Below are positions 25,014 to 34,858 of a DNA stretch of 64,000 nt, one piece after another. Numbering within the stretch: the first letter of the stretch is position 1; every line of letters begins with the position of its first letter. This DNA comes from DAOWHW01 sp964493265 (GTDB lineage Archaea; Nanobdellota; Nanobdellia; Pacearchaeales; UBA284): contig CAZBLY010000001.1 in the NCBI GenBank assembly GCA_964493265.1, forward strand, positions 1 through 64,000. The letters are read 5' to 3'. The position numbers and the translations under genes are program-made. The notes under the pieces were generated by a model. That model was not told where the DNA came from, did no database searches, and saw only the letters and a list, made by a program, of their open reading frames with translations.

Positions 25014-25976
25014 TCACGTCGCAAATCTAATTGTTCCCTGTAAATAAAGCTGGAGAATTATAAAGAAAACATATAGCAATAACAAAGCGACACCTTCTAT
25101 AATATATAATTTATTTCCTGATGTTATGAAAGTTGCAAAAAGAAATAAAATAAGAATCATAAAAATTCCACTAACAAAAAATAGCGTGATGTTGGCTGTT
25201 ATTGGCCAGATCAATGCAGTTATGCCTAAAACAAGTGTAGAATTGGCTGCAACACTTCCAAGCAAGTCACCCAAAGCCATATCAGGATGATGCATTAATA
25301 CTGCTCTTAATTCAAAAACCAACTCTGGAAGAGAAGTTCCAATAGCTATGAAAAACAGACCTATAATTATTGGCGGCAAGGCTAAATCAAAAGCAATCAT
25401 AGATGAAATTTCAACGACAGCTTCTGCACTAAAATAAAGTAAAACAATAGCAATAATAAAAAGAACTGGCCAAATAATTATTTCAGTCTTTTTCACCTTT
25501 TCTTTGATTTTTACTCTGAATTTTTTCCTTCTTTTAATCAAATACCATGAATAAAAAACAAAAATAACAAGAAGAATTCCACCATCAATTCTCGAAATAG
25601 ATTTTCCAATAAAAAATAAAACAAGAGGAACTGTAGCTATAAGTGCAACAAATAAAGAATCTTTAGTAATTTTTTTACTTTTTATTTTAATGCCTCGAGC
25701 AAGAAGAATCATCATTCCACCAACCAAAGCAATATCAGCAATATTAGAACCAATAACAGTTCCAAGAGTAAGTGCAGTATTTCTAGCTAGAGCTGAAGTT
25801 ATTCCAACAAAAAGCTCAGGAATACTAGTAGCAAAGGCCATAATTATGAAGGCAACAACATACTCGCTTAGATTAAGAAATCCAGCTATCTTCACAAGAC
25901 TTTTCACAAGAATTGAACCAGCAATTACTAAAACAGCACAGGACATTACAAAAAATAATAAATTTATCCATAGCAT
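25014..25976 (-). CDS. CaCA-family Na+(H+)/Ca2+ exchanger
   Basis: The 320-residue protein has about ten transmembrane helices and the two alpha repeats: AFATSIPELFVGITSAL with GSNIADIALVGG in the first half, and AIGTSLPELVFELRAVL with GSVAANSTLVLG in the second. This is the YrbG/NCX prokaryotic exchanger signature. It exports Ca2+ against Na+ or H+. It is in the same operon as a Ca2+-type P-ATPase and a diguanylate cyclase. Confidence 0.93.
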   Translation of the reverse strand: MLWINLLFFVMSCAVLVIAGSILVKSLVKIAGFLNLSEYVVAFIIMAFATSIPELFVGITSALARNTALTLGTVIGSNIADIALVGGMMILLARGIKIKSKKITKDSLFVALIATVPLVLFFIGKSISRIDGGILLVIFVFYSWYLIKRRKKFRVKIKEKVKKTEIIIWPVLFIIAIVLLYFSAEAVVEISSMIAFDLALPPIIIGLFFIAIGTSLPELVFELRAVLMHHPDMALGDLLGSVAANSTLVLGITALIWPITANITLFFVSGIFMILILFLFATFITSGNKLYIIEGVALLLLYVFFIILQLYLQGTIRFAT

Positions 25977-25992
25977 TTTTTAATTTTTTAAT

Positions 25993-26736
25993 TTATTCCC
26001 AATCTTTTGTATATTTTGGCCATCTTGATTTAAATAATCTATAATTTATCTTTTTCATTTTATCTTTGGTTTTTTTACTTATAGCAAATTCCGACGCATT
26101 TCCTTGATGATAAACAAAGACTCTTGGATCAATATAGATATCATAATCTTTTTTATATAGAGAAAAACACATTTCTAAATCCTCTGAACCAGCTTTTTTA
26201 TAGATTTCACTATACCCCCCAACATCCACGAGGGCTTTTCTATTAAAAACACTAAATTCATTCAAAGCCATATCCTTGAATTTTACTAATTTAAAAGGTT
26301 TTGAAAATGTTTTATCAAAATTTCTTAAAATTTCCCATCTAAAATATCCTTGAATTGTCCAATAAGTCATTGGATTAACCATTCCAACTTTTTTATTTTT
26401 ATTCAGAACTTGTTTTAAAGGGGGGAACCAATTTGGAGGAACAACCGTATCATTATTAACAATAGCTATATATTTTCCTTTTGAAAGTTCTATTCCTTTA
26501 TTCCACGCCTTACATAAATCTATTATTTTATTAAATCTATAGTAAATATCTGCTTCTTTCTTGAAAAAAGATATTGCTTTTTTGTCTTTTGAACCATTAT
26601 CAATTAAAATTAATTCATAATTTCCTTTAGTATATTGTCTAATACTAGAAATAAATCTTTTAGTTATTTCTAGATTATCTATTACAACAGCAATAATTGA
26701 TAATTCTTTCTTTATTCTTTTTGTCATTCTATTCAA
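25993..26736 (-). CDS. Family 2 glycosyltransferase
   Basis: The 247-residue GT-A-fold protein has an N-terminal nucleotide-binding strand (SIIAVVIDNLEITKRFI), LILIDNGSKD, and the DXD-equivalent IVNNDTVVPPNWF. A GSEDLEMCFSLYKK region contains the acidic residue typical of the ED-D motif. It has no membrane anchor. It probably adds sugars to a lipid or surface glycan. Its start overlaps the diguanylate cyclase gene end by 8 bp, so the two are translationally coupled. Confidence 0.88.
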   Translation of the reverse strand: MNRMTKRIKKELSIIAVVIDNLEITKRFISSIRQYTKGNYELILIDNGSKDKKAISFFKKEADIYYRFNKIIDLCKAWNKGIELSKGKYIAIVNNDTVVPPNWFPPLKQVLNKNKKVGMVNPMTYWTIQGYFRWEILRNFDKTFSKPFKLVKFKDMALNEFSVFNRKALVDVGGYSEIYKKAGSEDLEMCFSLYKKDYDIYIDPRVFVYHQGNASEFAISKKTKDKMKKINYRLFKSRWPKYTKDWE

Positions 26737-27364
26737 TCACACAAACCTGGTTTTTTCCTTTGGCCTTTGCCTTATAGAGGGCAGTATCAGCTCTAGCCAA
26801 CATATTCTGAACATCTCTTTTATTAAGTTGGGCAATCCCCATACTAACAGTAAGTTTCTCAGCACTTTTTTCAATACTCTTGTTTATTAATTTAATTTTT
26901 GTCTCAGCAATAGCTTTTCTAATTTTTTCAGCAACTTCTTTTGCTTTTTCAAGTTTTGTATCTGGCAAAACAATAATAAACTCCTCACCACCATATCTAG
27001 CTACAAAGTCTTCTTTTCTCGTCATTTTTGAAACAACTTTTGTTATTGTTCTAAGTGCCATATCACCCTGGAGATGACCATATTTATCATTATAATTTTT
27101 AAAATCATCTACATCAAGAATAACCAGACTCAAAGGAAGATTATGTCTTATAGATTTTGATATTTCTTTACTTAAAAGCTCATCAAGAACTCTTCTATTA
27201 AAAACACCAGTAAGATGATCTCTTGTTGCATAAACATAAAGTTCATTAAACAACTTTTCAAGAGCTCTAGTCCTTGGTTTTGGCTTTTTTATCTCTTCCT
27301 TAAGCTCTTTACTTAGATATGATAATTCTTTATATCTTTGTTTTTTTCCTTTACTTTTTTTCAT
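26729..27364 (-). CDS. Soluble GGDEF diguanylate cyclase
   Basis: The 211-residue protein has a basic coiled N-terminus (1-45) and a complete GGDEF domain: RDHLTGVFNRR (about 48-58), LDVDDFKNYND (metal-binding Asp), and the active site GGEEF at 125-129. An intact inhibitory I-site RKED (116-119) lies exactly five residues before it. There are no transmembrane or sensor domains. By family knowledge it makes c-di-GMP from two GTP. Such enzymes are uncommon in archaea. It sits between the Ca2+ ATPase gene (4 bp upstream) and a glycosyltransferase. Confidence 0.9.
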   Translation of the reverse strand: MKKSKGKKQRYKELSYLSKELKEEIKKPKPRTRALEKLFNELYVYATRDHLTGVFNRRVLDELLSKEISKSIRHNLPLSLVILDVDDFKNYNDKYGHLQGDMALRTITKVVSKMTRKEDFVARYGGEEFIIVLPDTKLEKAKEVAEKIRKAIAETKIKLINKSIEKSAEKLTVSMGIAQLNKRDVQNMLARADTALYKAKAKGKNQVCVIE

Positions 27365-27368
27365 TTTA

Positions 27369-30020
27369 TTATTTTATTCTATTACTTTTATTGATTTTAT
27401 ATCTTATATTTTTTGCTATTTCAAAAAAAACAAGACCAGAAATAGATAAACCAAAGATTTTTACCCAATCAAATAATCCTAGTGGAATCATATAAAGAAA
27501 TTTATTGATTGGGGTATACATTGCTATTAAATGTAAAGCAATTGAACCAAGAACTGCTATAATTAAAAATTTGTTTGTAAAAAATCCAATCTTCTGAATA
27601 GGCTTGTCTGAACGACATGTGAAAACAAAAAATATTTCAAAAATTACAAGGGTTGTTAATGCAGCTGTTCTTGCTTTATCTAATTGAGGCATAAATATTA
27701 AGAAAGTCATAATGGTGGCTATAAAAGCAAGCAGGCCAGCCACCAATATAAAAAACCAGATTCCATGTAAAATTCCTTCTTTAGATTTGGGTTTTTGTTC
27801 CATTATTTCCTTCTCTGCTGATTCATTACTCAAAGCAAGGGCAGGAGTGCTATCTGTTATTAGATTTATCCATAAAATATGTAAAGGAAGGAGAGGAAGG
27901 GGCATTGTAACAATAATACTAAAAAGAATTACAGCAATCTCGCCAAGATTCGTTGCCAAAAGAAACTTTACAAATTTCTTTATATTAGAATAAGCGCGAC
28001 GGCCTTCTCTGACTGCTTTGATTATAGAAGCAAAATTATCATCAAGCAAAATAATATTAGAAGTTTCACGAGCTACATCATCGCCTCTAATACCCATAGC
28101 AATACCAATATCAGCTCTCTTCAATGCAGGAGCATCATTAATACCATCGCCAGTAACAGCAACAATCTCCCCTTGTTCTTTAAGGATATTAATTATTCTT
28201 AATTTTTGTTCAGGGGTTGTTCTTGCAAAAACCACAATATCTTTTATTTGTTTTTTAAGTTCATCATCACCCATATTATCTAGCTGAGAGCCAGTAATAG
28301 CCCTTCCATTAATATCTATCTGGCTAGCAACAGCTTTAGCAGTCAGAATAGAATCTCCTGTAATCATCTTAATTTTGATTCCTGCTTTCTTAGCTTGTCC
28401 AATCGCTCCTTTTACTTCTTTTCTTGGGGCATCTAACATCCCTTGAAAACCAACAAAAATAAGGTCTGATTCAGCATCTTTTTGTATATATGATTTCTTT
28501 TTATCAAGTTTTTTATAAGCAAAAGCTAAAACACGCAATCCTTGAGAAGCCATTTCTTCATAAACACTAATAAGTTCTTTTCTTCTACTATTTATTAATC
28601 TTAAATCAGAATTTCCAATAAACTCTCTGGTACATTTTCCAAGAACAACATCTGGAGCGCCTTTTACATAACTAATAAAATTAGAATTTCCAGAACCTCC
28701 AGAATCTCTAATTATTGACATCATTTTTCTTGTAGAAGTAAATGCAAATTCCTCTATTCTTTGATTTTGTTCGGTCAGGGTTTTTTTATCAAATCCAAAA
28801 TCAGAGGAAATTTTAAGAATAGCCTCCTCTGTTGGATCGCCAATAATATTTTCTTTCTCATTTATTTTTTCAATCCGGGCATTATTACATAAACAATTAA
28901 TTTTAAAAAGAAGTCTTAATGCTTTATTTTTAATTTTTCCTTTAATTAAATTTTTAGTTTTGATTACTTTATTATCAAAATATAAATCAGTTACTTTCAT
29001 TTTTTCTTCTGTTATTGTTCCTGTCTTATCTGTACATATCACTGTAACTCTGCCAAGCGTTTCAGCTGATGGAAGAGTTCTTATCAAACTATTAGATTTA
29101 TACATTCTTTGAACAGCAAAGGCTAAACATATTGTAATAACAGCAGGCAAACCCTCAGGAACTGCAGCAACTGCTAAACTAATTGAAGTTAAGAAAATTT
29201 GAAGTTTATCCATTCCAAAAGATAAACCAAGAATAATAATAAGAACAGCTATGCCAATTACAACAAAACTAAGATTTCGGGCAAAACTATCTAATTTAAC
29301 CTGAAGTGGCGTTTTTTCTGTTCTTGTTTTTTGTACTAATCCGGCTATTTTTCCAAATTCACTATTCATTCCTGTTGCAACAACCAAAGCCCTGGCAGAA
29401 CCTCTAACAACAGAAGTTCCTTTATATAACATATTAGCTCTGCCATAAATTTCTATTCCTCTATTTAAAATACTAGAATTTTTATTTACAGGAACACTCT
29501 CTCCAGTCAACACAGCTTCATTTGTTTGTAAATCATTGGTTTGAATAATACGGCAATCCGCAACAACCTTATCACCTTCATCAATAATAAGAATATCGCC
29601 AGGAACAACCTCTTTAGTATTAATTTCTTTAAGAATACCAGAACGGATTACTTTAGTTTTAGTAACAAGCATTTTCCGTAAAGCAAGAATACTCCTTTCA
29701 GCCTTATAATTTTGAAAAAAACCTATTCCCGCATTCATTATTACAATTATAAGAATAATATACATATCAATCCAATGAGAAACTAATCCAGAAATTATTG
29801 CAGCAATAATAAGCAAGATAACAAAAAAAGACTTGAACTGTTCAAATAAAATTTTCAGCGGTTCAAGACGGCGAATTCTTTTTATCTCGTTTTTACCATA
29901 TTTTTTTAATCTTTCAAAAACTTGTTCATCATCCAAACCATTTACATCACTTTTCAATCTTTTGACAGCTTCTGTAGAACTTAAAGTATGCCAATAAATA
30001 CTATCAACCCCTTTTTCCAT
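27369..30020 (-). CDS. P2A-type cation-transporting ATPase (Ca2+-ATPase-like)
   Basis: The 883-residue protein has a cation ATPase N-terminal domain, TGES at 172-175 (actuator) and PEGLP at 288-292 (P2A ion-binding motif). The phosphorylation site is DKTGTITEE (Asp331). GDGINDAPAL forms the hinge, and ten predicted transmembrane helices include a C-terminal set of six. Motifs fit SERCA/PMR1-like Ca2+ pumps; Mn2+ is an alternative. It is the first gene of a tightly spaced five-gene minus-strand operon. Confidence 0.92.
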   Translation of the reverse strand: MEKGVDSIYWHTLSSTEAVKRLKSDVNGLDDEQVFERLKKYGKNEIKRIRRLEPLKILFEQFKSFFVILLIIAAIISGLVSHWIDMYIILIIVIMNAGIGFFQNYKAERSILALRKMLVTKTKVIRSGILKEINTKEVVPGDILIIDEGDKVVADCRIIQTNDLQTNEAVLTGESVPVNKNSSILNRGIEIYGRANMLYKGTSVVRGSARALVVATGMNSEFGKIAGLVQKTRTEKTPLQVKLDSFARNLSFVVIGIAVLIIILGLSFGMDKLQIFLTSISLAVAAVPEGLPAVITICLAFAVQRMYKSNSLIRTLPSAETLGRVTVICTDKTGTITEEKMKVTDLYFDNKVIKTKNLIKGKIKNKALRLLFKINCLCNNARIEKINEKENIIGDPTEEAILKISSDFGFDKKTLTEQNQRIEEFAFTSTRKMMSIIRDSGGSGNSNFISYVKGAPDVVLGKCTREFIGNSDLRLINSRRKELISVYEEMASQGLRVLAFAYKKLDKKKSYIQKDAESDLIFVGFQGMLDAPRKEVKGAIGQAKKAGIKIKMITGDSILTAKAVASQIDINGRAITGSQLDNMGDDELKKQIKDIVVFARTTPEQKLRIINILKEQGEIVAVTGDGINDAPALKRADIGIAMGIRGDDVARETSNIILLDDNFASIIKAVREGRRAYSNIKKFVKFLLATNLGEIAVILFSIIVTMPLPLLPLHILWINLITDSTPALALSNESAEKEIMEQKPKSKEGILHGIWFFILVAGLLAFIATIMTFLIFMPQLDKARTAALTTLVIFEIFFVFTCRSDKPIQKIGFFTNKFLIIAVLGSIALHLIAMYTPINKFLYMIPLGLFDWVKIFGLSISGLVFFEIAKNIRYKINKSNRIK

Positions 30021-30126
30021 AAAAAATATAAGAAAAAGGATATTAAAAATTTAACTCAATGCAAATATTTTTATATTAATTTTTCTCTTTACTTGTATAA
30101 AAAGAGGTAAAAAGTAAGAACAGAAG

Positions 30127-31878
30127 ATGGTTGATTTTACAGAATTTATTTTAGGTTTTTCTCAAGGAATAACTTCTTTAAGAAATGCTCTGACCCAAGT
30201 TCCAGAAACGCAATCTATAATTCTAAGTATAGGAATTATAATTATTATTGCAGCTATTCTTGCTTTGGTTCTCAAATTAATGAAACAAGAAATGATACCA
30301 GCTTACATTCTCGCGGGTATAATTATTGGCCCTCTTGTTTTAGGTCTTATTACTAATAGTATCCTGATTTCTGCTTTAGCTGAAATTGGTATTGCTTTTT
30401 TACTTTTTGTAGCCGGTATGGAAATTTCTTTACATAAATTAAAAGAAACATCTGTTGGTTCTATAATTTCAGGAATCTTTCAAATTATAATTATTGGTAT
30501 GGCCACATTTTTTATTATGATAAATATTGGCTTTGCAACATTAGAAGCTTTTTACCTTGCATTTATTGTTTGTTTTAGTTCAACCATTCTTGTAATCAAA
30601 CTTTTTGCCGACAAATATGAAATTAATACATTACATTCAAGAATAGCAATAAGTATTCTCTTGATTCAGGATATTGTCGCCATAATTGTTCTTGCTGTTT
30701 TGTCAGGAAAAATTACACAATTTTTTATTTATCTTGCTATTATTAAAATTGCTTTGTTGTTATTGATTGCATTCTTTCTGAATTTAACAATTATAAAACC
30801 ACTTTTTACTTTTGCTTCTAGATCAACTGAACTTTTATTTATTATCTCTCTAGCTTTTGTTTTTTTATTTTCTGCTATTAGTTATTTCTTAGGTCTTTCT
30901 ATTATTATTGGAGCATTTGTTGGAGGTCTTGCTCTTGCAAACATACATTACAAAACAGAAATTGTATCAAAAATCAGACCATTAAGAGACTTTTTTGCAA
31001 TTATCTTTTTTGTCTCACTAGGAATGTTGCTTACATCATTTAATATAATAAAATTAATTGTTCCATTCTTAATACTTTTAGGACTTGTTTTAATTGCTAA
31101 ACCTTTTATAACTGCTTTTTTTATAAGATTGGCAGGTTATAAACCAAGAACGTGTGCCCTAACAGGTTTTAGTCTAGCCCAAATTTCTGAATTCTCATTA
31201 ATTCTAGCTTTACAAGGGTTGATTTTAGGAGTTCTTGCTCAGGAAACTTTTAATCTTATTGTACTTATAGCTATAATCAGTATGGCCCTAACACCCTATC
31301 TTATTCGTGGAAGTACAACAATCTATTCAAAATCTATTGGTCTAATCAAAATTATTGAAAAACTTCCAACAAACAAGGAAAAAACAAAATATAAATTCCA
31401 ACAAAGAAAAACTATCCTCTTAGTTGGATGTCATAGAATGGGTACTGTCTTTATTAAAAAACTTCAAAAATATGGGCGCAGAATACTTGCTGTAGATTTT
31501 GATCCAGAAATAATTAAAGCTCTTGAAAGAAAAAATATTTCAGCAGTATATGGAGATATTTCAAACACAGAAATTTTCAATCACCTTCCTTTAGCAAAAC
31601 TTAAAGTTATTATCTCAACTATTCCAAAAAGAGAAGATAATCTTCTTATAATAAATTATTTTAAAAAACTACTTCCAAAAGTTTTTATTGTAGCAACAGC
31701 CCAAAGAATTGATGATGCTCTTGAAATGTATAAAGCAGGAGCAAATTATGTCATAACTCCTTTCATTGTAACTGCAGAACATGCTATTGAAAATATTCTT
31801 AAACTTAATAAATGGCAGTTTAAAAAACTAAAAAAAGAACAAATAAGATATCTCAAAGATTTAAGTAAGACTTTTTAA
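30127..31878 (+). CDS. Kef-type monovalent cation/H+ antiporter with TrkA-N domain
   Basis: The 583-residue protein has a CPA2 membrane domain (about residues 30-420, about 12-13 helices, containing ILLIQDIVAIIVL) and a C-terminal RCK_N (TrkA-N) Rossmann domain (about 428-550; TILLVGCHRMGTVFI then LAVDFDPEIIKAL). There is no TrkA-C (RCK_C) domain. It is predicted to exchange K+ or Na+ for H+ under NAD(H)-type ligand control. It is divergent from the Ca2+ ATPase, and its last 4 bp overlap the end of the CCA enzyme gene. Confidence 0.92.
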   Translation: MVDFTEFILGFSQGITSLRNALTQVPETQSIILSIGIIIIIAAILALVLKLMKQEMIPAYILAGIIIGPLVLGLITNSILISALAEIGIAFLLFVAGMEISLHKLKETSVGSIISGIFQIIIIGMATFFIMINIGFATLEAFYLAFIVCFSSTILVIKLFADKYEINTLHSRIAISILLIQDIVAIIVLAVLSGKITQFFIYLAIIKIALLLLIAFFLNLTIIKPLFTFASRSTELLFIISLAFVFLFSAISYFLGLSIIIGAFVGGLALANIHYKTEIVSKIRPLRDFFAIIFFVSLGMLLTSFNIIKLIVPFLILLGLVLIAKPFITAFFIRLAGYKPRTCALTGFSLAQISEFSLILALQGLILGVLAQETFNLIVLIAIISMALTPYLIRGSTTIYSKSIGLIKIIEKLPTNKEKTKYKFQQRKTILLVGCHRMGTVFIKKLQKYGRRILAVDFDPEIIKALERKNISAVYGDISNTEIFNHLPLAKLKVIISTIPKREDNLLIINYFKKLLPKVFIVATAQRIDDALEMYKAGANYVITPFIVTAEHAIENILKLNKWQFKKLKKEQIRYLKDLSKTF

Positions 31879-33182
31879 GTTTTTATTTTTTTTATTCCCA
31901 TCTCTTTCAATTGATTCTTAGAAATTATCTTAATAAGTTGCTTAACACTAGATATCTTTCTTTTTGTTTTAACATAAAGTCTTCCTTTCTTTACAAAAGC
32001 CCTGTGCCATTTTTTCTTAAAAGCCTCAACATATTTTGGCTGGATATTAATAGGTGGTCCTGCAATAATATAAGTTTTTGCTGGTTCTCTTAAAATAAAA
32101 TAAAATTTTGCTTCCAAGGTCTCCTCAGAAAAAACAAAAAATCCTTTAAGGACTTTAAATCCATTTTTCTTTAAAAAGAAGAATAGAAATTCATAAAGTT
32201 TCTTTAATTTAGCTCCTGCAATATCAATTTTATTTTTTGTGCTAAGAGCCTTAATAGATACAAATTCAGCATTAAGTTTCTTTGCATCTCTTTTTAGTTT
32301 ATCCAAATTTAATTTTTCTTTAAAGAAAAATTTTTCACTTGGCTTCTTTAAGAAAGAATTGCATGCCCCAATAAATCTTTCAAAAATTTTATAACTCAAT
32401 GCTGCCGCTACATTTCTTTCTTTTTGAACAGGATCAACAATAATAATAGGGGAATGTAATTTTGATTCATTAATTTTTTCTAGGACTTCATTTCTATTTT
32501 TGTAAAGTTTTGACGGATCAATAACAATTTTTTTTTCTAATCTTGTTGGTAACTTCCAGTTTGCAGCTGTATTAATAAATTTAGCAAGAGAACCATAATG
32601 ACTTACTAAAATTTCAAGACTATATCCAGAAAATCCTTTAATATAACTTTCTGCACCATAACAATCCTGAGCATAACAAAAAGCTTTAGCTAATCTAATT
32701 TCATTGCTCAACTTTTTATTCTTTTTTATCTTTTTTAAAATATAAATAACATGTAAAGGTGAAATATCTGTAATATTAAGGGCTTGAGAAGTTTTCTTAA
32801 TATTCAAAATAGGAATTAATTCTATATTTAAACCTTTAAAATTAATTTGAAAATAATCTCTAGAGCCTTTTAATTTAACAAATTTTAATTTAGCTGCTTT
32901 GAGAATCTGCTCAAGGAATTTTGATAATTTTTTATTTTTTATTTTATATTTTGTATAAGAAAACATTATGAAAATATCTATATCATAACCTATATCCCGC
33001 TTTACAAGAGTTTTTTTTGCAAAACTTCCCCCAATAAAAAGTTTGGCTCCTTTTTTCTTTAGTTTAGGTTTTAATTTTTTTTCAAATTCAATAAGGGTTT
33101 TATCTAAGAAAAGTTTTTCTTTTTCTGCTGGAATAATTTTTTTACCTACATTTGTTAAAATTTGATTTATTTGGGTTTTCAT
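31875..33182 (-). CDS. cca: CCA-adding enzyme (archaeal class I tRNA nucleotidyltransferase)
   Basis: The 435-residue protein has the class I nucleotidyltransferase signature: LFIGGSFAKKT (about 48-58) followed by the metal-binding DIDIF (about 69-73). Central and tail domains of the archaeal type complete it. It builds the 3' CCA end of tRNAs. This fits the window, where three of four tRNA genes lack an encoded CCA. It is convergent with the antiporter gene. Confidence 0.94.
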   Translation of the reverse strand: MKTQINQILTNVGKKIIPAEKEKLFLDKTLIEFEKKLKPKLKKKGAKLFIGGSFAKKTLVKRDIGYDIDIFIMFSYTKYKIKNKKLSKFLEQILKAAKLKFVKLKGSRDYFQINFKGLNIELIPILNIKKTSQALNITDISPLHVIYILKKIKKNKKLSNEIRLAKAFCYAQDCYGAESYIKGFSGYSLEILVSHYGSLAKFINTAANWKLPTRLEKKIVIDPSKLYKNRNEVLEKINESKLHSPIIIVDPVQKERNVAAALSYKIFERFIGACNSFLKKPSEKFFFKEKLNLDKLKRDAKKLNAEFVSIKALSTKNKIDIAGAKLKKLYEFLFFFLKKNGFKVLKGFFVFSEETLEAKFYFILREPAKTYIIAGPPINIQPKYVEAFKKKWHRAFVKKGRLYVKTKRKISSVKQLIKIISKNQLKEMGIKKIKT

Positions 33183-33233
33183 TTTAATCCTCTTTTCATC
33201 AATATAAAAAGAAAAAGTGACTTAAAAATTTAA

Positions 33234-34751
33234 TCATTTAATAATTATTGGTTTAATTCTTTCAGCAAGATTTTTTGCATTATTAAGTTTTCGCTGTGTT
33301 TCAGCATAAATAGTAAGGATTTTTTCATTTCTTTTAACTTTATCATTCAAATGTTTATATAAAAGAATTCCAGCCCCATGATCTGTTGGAGAACCTGCAA
33401 TTCTAGCTATTGAAGATATTTTTTTATTACTTATTTCAACAAGTATGCCCGGGTTTTTTGCCCTGATTTCTTCTTTAAATTTACCTGGTTTTAATTTATC
33501 TTTTAAATTTAATAAGTTCCCTTTCTGGGCTTTAATTATTTGCTCAAATTTTTTAAATGCTTGGCCAGACATAAGAATTCCTTTACATATTATTTCTGCT
33601 TCTTGTCTTTTAATTTTTTTTACAAAAGAAAGAAGTTCAGATGCAAGAAAAAGAGATCTATTTTCAAGGTCTATAGGGCGATCTTTTTCTTGTTTTAATA
33701 TATCTATAACATCTTTCATCTCTAAAATTGTGCCAACACCTTTTCCAAGAGGCTGAGAACCGTCTGTTAAAGTAACTATAATATTCAAATTTAATTTTAA
33801 TGCTACTTTTTCAAATTTTTTCTTTAATTTAATGGCATTATTTTTGTTTTTAATTTTAGCGCCAGGACCGTATGAAATATCTATAAGAACGTGGGTTGCA
33901 TTAACAGAAAGTTTTTTTGACAAAATCGAAGCAATGAGCTGCGCTTCTGGGTCTAATGAAAGAATTCTTTCTACTTGTATAATTTTATCATCTGCCGGAG
34001 CCAACCCTAATGAACCTCCCCAGACAAGACAAGCATTTGTTTTTTTAATAATCTTTTTCATCTCTTGAACTGAAAATTCAACCTTAGTTATAGTTTCTAT
34101 TACATCTGCTGTTCCTGCTGCGCTTGTTATTGCCCTAGATGATGTTTTTGGAATAACTGCTTTCATTTTAAGTTGATCAATAGCTGAAGCGAGAATACTT
34201 ACAACAATTGGGGTGGTTCTATTTCCTTCAATTCCCCCTATACTATGTTTATCCATAACAATAGGTTTATCAAATTTAAGTTGATAACCAGTTTTAACCA
34301 TTGCCTTAGTCATATTAGTTATTTCATCAATATTCATACCATTAAAATAAACAGAAGAAACAAAAAAAGCCACTTCAACTTCAGTAATTTCATTATTAAC
34401 TATATCAGAAACAATTGAATAAATTTCTGTAAATGTAAGAGCTTGATTTTTTAATTTTTTAAGGATGTAAGAAACACTTATTGGCTTAAAAGTTGGATTA
34501 ATTTCCACTATTTCATTACTTCTTAGATTTAGGTCTTTAATAATTTCTTGAGAAAGAGCTATTTCGCACTTATTAAGAATAGTCTTGCCACCTGTAAGAT
34601 TTGTAGGGGCAATTATTTCCTTTTTTTTCCTATATCTTTTTATTTTAATTCGTTCTCCCACATGTAAATTAAGATAGTGAGCAGTTTCTTCATGCAAAAT
34701 AGCTATAGGACGGCCCGCAAGCAAACGTAAAGCTTTAACTTTTAATAACAT
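33234..34751 (-). CDS. deoA: AMP phosphorylase (archaeal DeoA-like nucleoside/nucleotide phosphorylase)
   Basis: The 505-residue protein has an N-terminal AbrB-like domain (1-85) absent from bacterial thymidine phosphorylases. The pyrimidine-nucleoside phosphorylase domains follow, with DKHSIGGIEGNRTTPIV (about 167-183), which corresponds to the family signature. Length and the extra domain match archaeal AMP phosphorylase, which releases adenine and ribose 1,5-bisphosphate from AMP. The partner genes of that pathway (ribose-1,5-bisphosphate isomerase, form III RuBisCO) are not in this window. Confidence 0.9.
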   Translation of the reverse strand: MLLKVKALRLLAGRPIAILHEETAHYLNLHVGERIKIKRYRKKKEIIAPTNLTGGKTILNKCEIALSQEIIKDLNLRSNEIVEINPTFKPISVSYILKKLKNQALTFTEIYSIVSDIVNNEITEVEVAFFVSSVYFNGMNIDEITNMTKAMVKTGYQLKFDKPIVMDKHSIGGIEGNRTTPIVVSILASAIDQLKMKAVIPKTSSRAITSAAGTADVIETITKVEFSVQEMKKIIKKTNACLVWGGSLGLAPADDKIIQVERILSLDPEAQLIASILSKKLSVNATHVLIDISYGPGAKIKNKNNAIKLKKKFEKVALKLNLNIIVTLTDGSQPLGKGVGTILEMKDVIDILKQEKDRPIDLENRSLFLASELLSFVKKIKRQEAEIICKGILMSGQAFKKFEQIIKAQKGNLLNLKDKLKPGKFKEEIRAKNPGILVEISNKKISSIARIAGSPTDHGAGILLYKHLNDKVKRNEKILTIYAETQRKLNNAKNLAERIKPIIIK

Positions 34752-34858
34752 CTTTAATTTTGATTTTTACCTCTTTTTATCTCAGTCTTTTTCTTATTTC
34801 TTACTTATTACTTCTATTTCTTATTTACTTTTAATCTCTATTTTTTCTTTTTTAAAAA

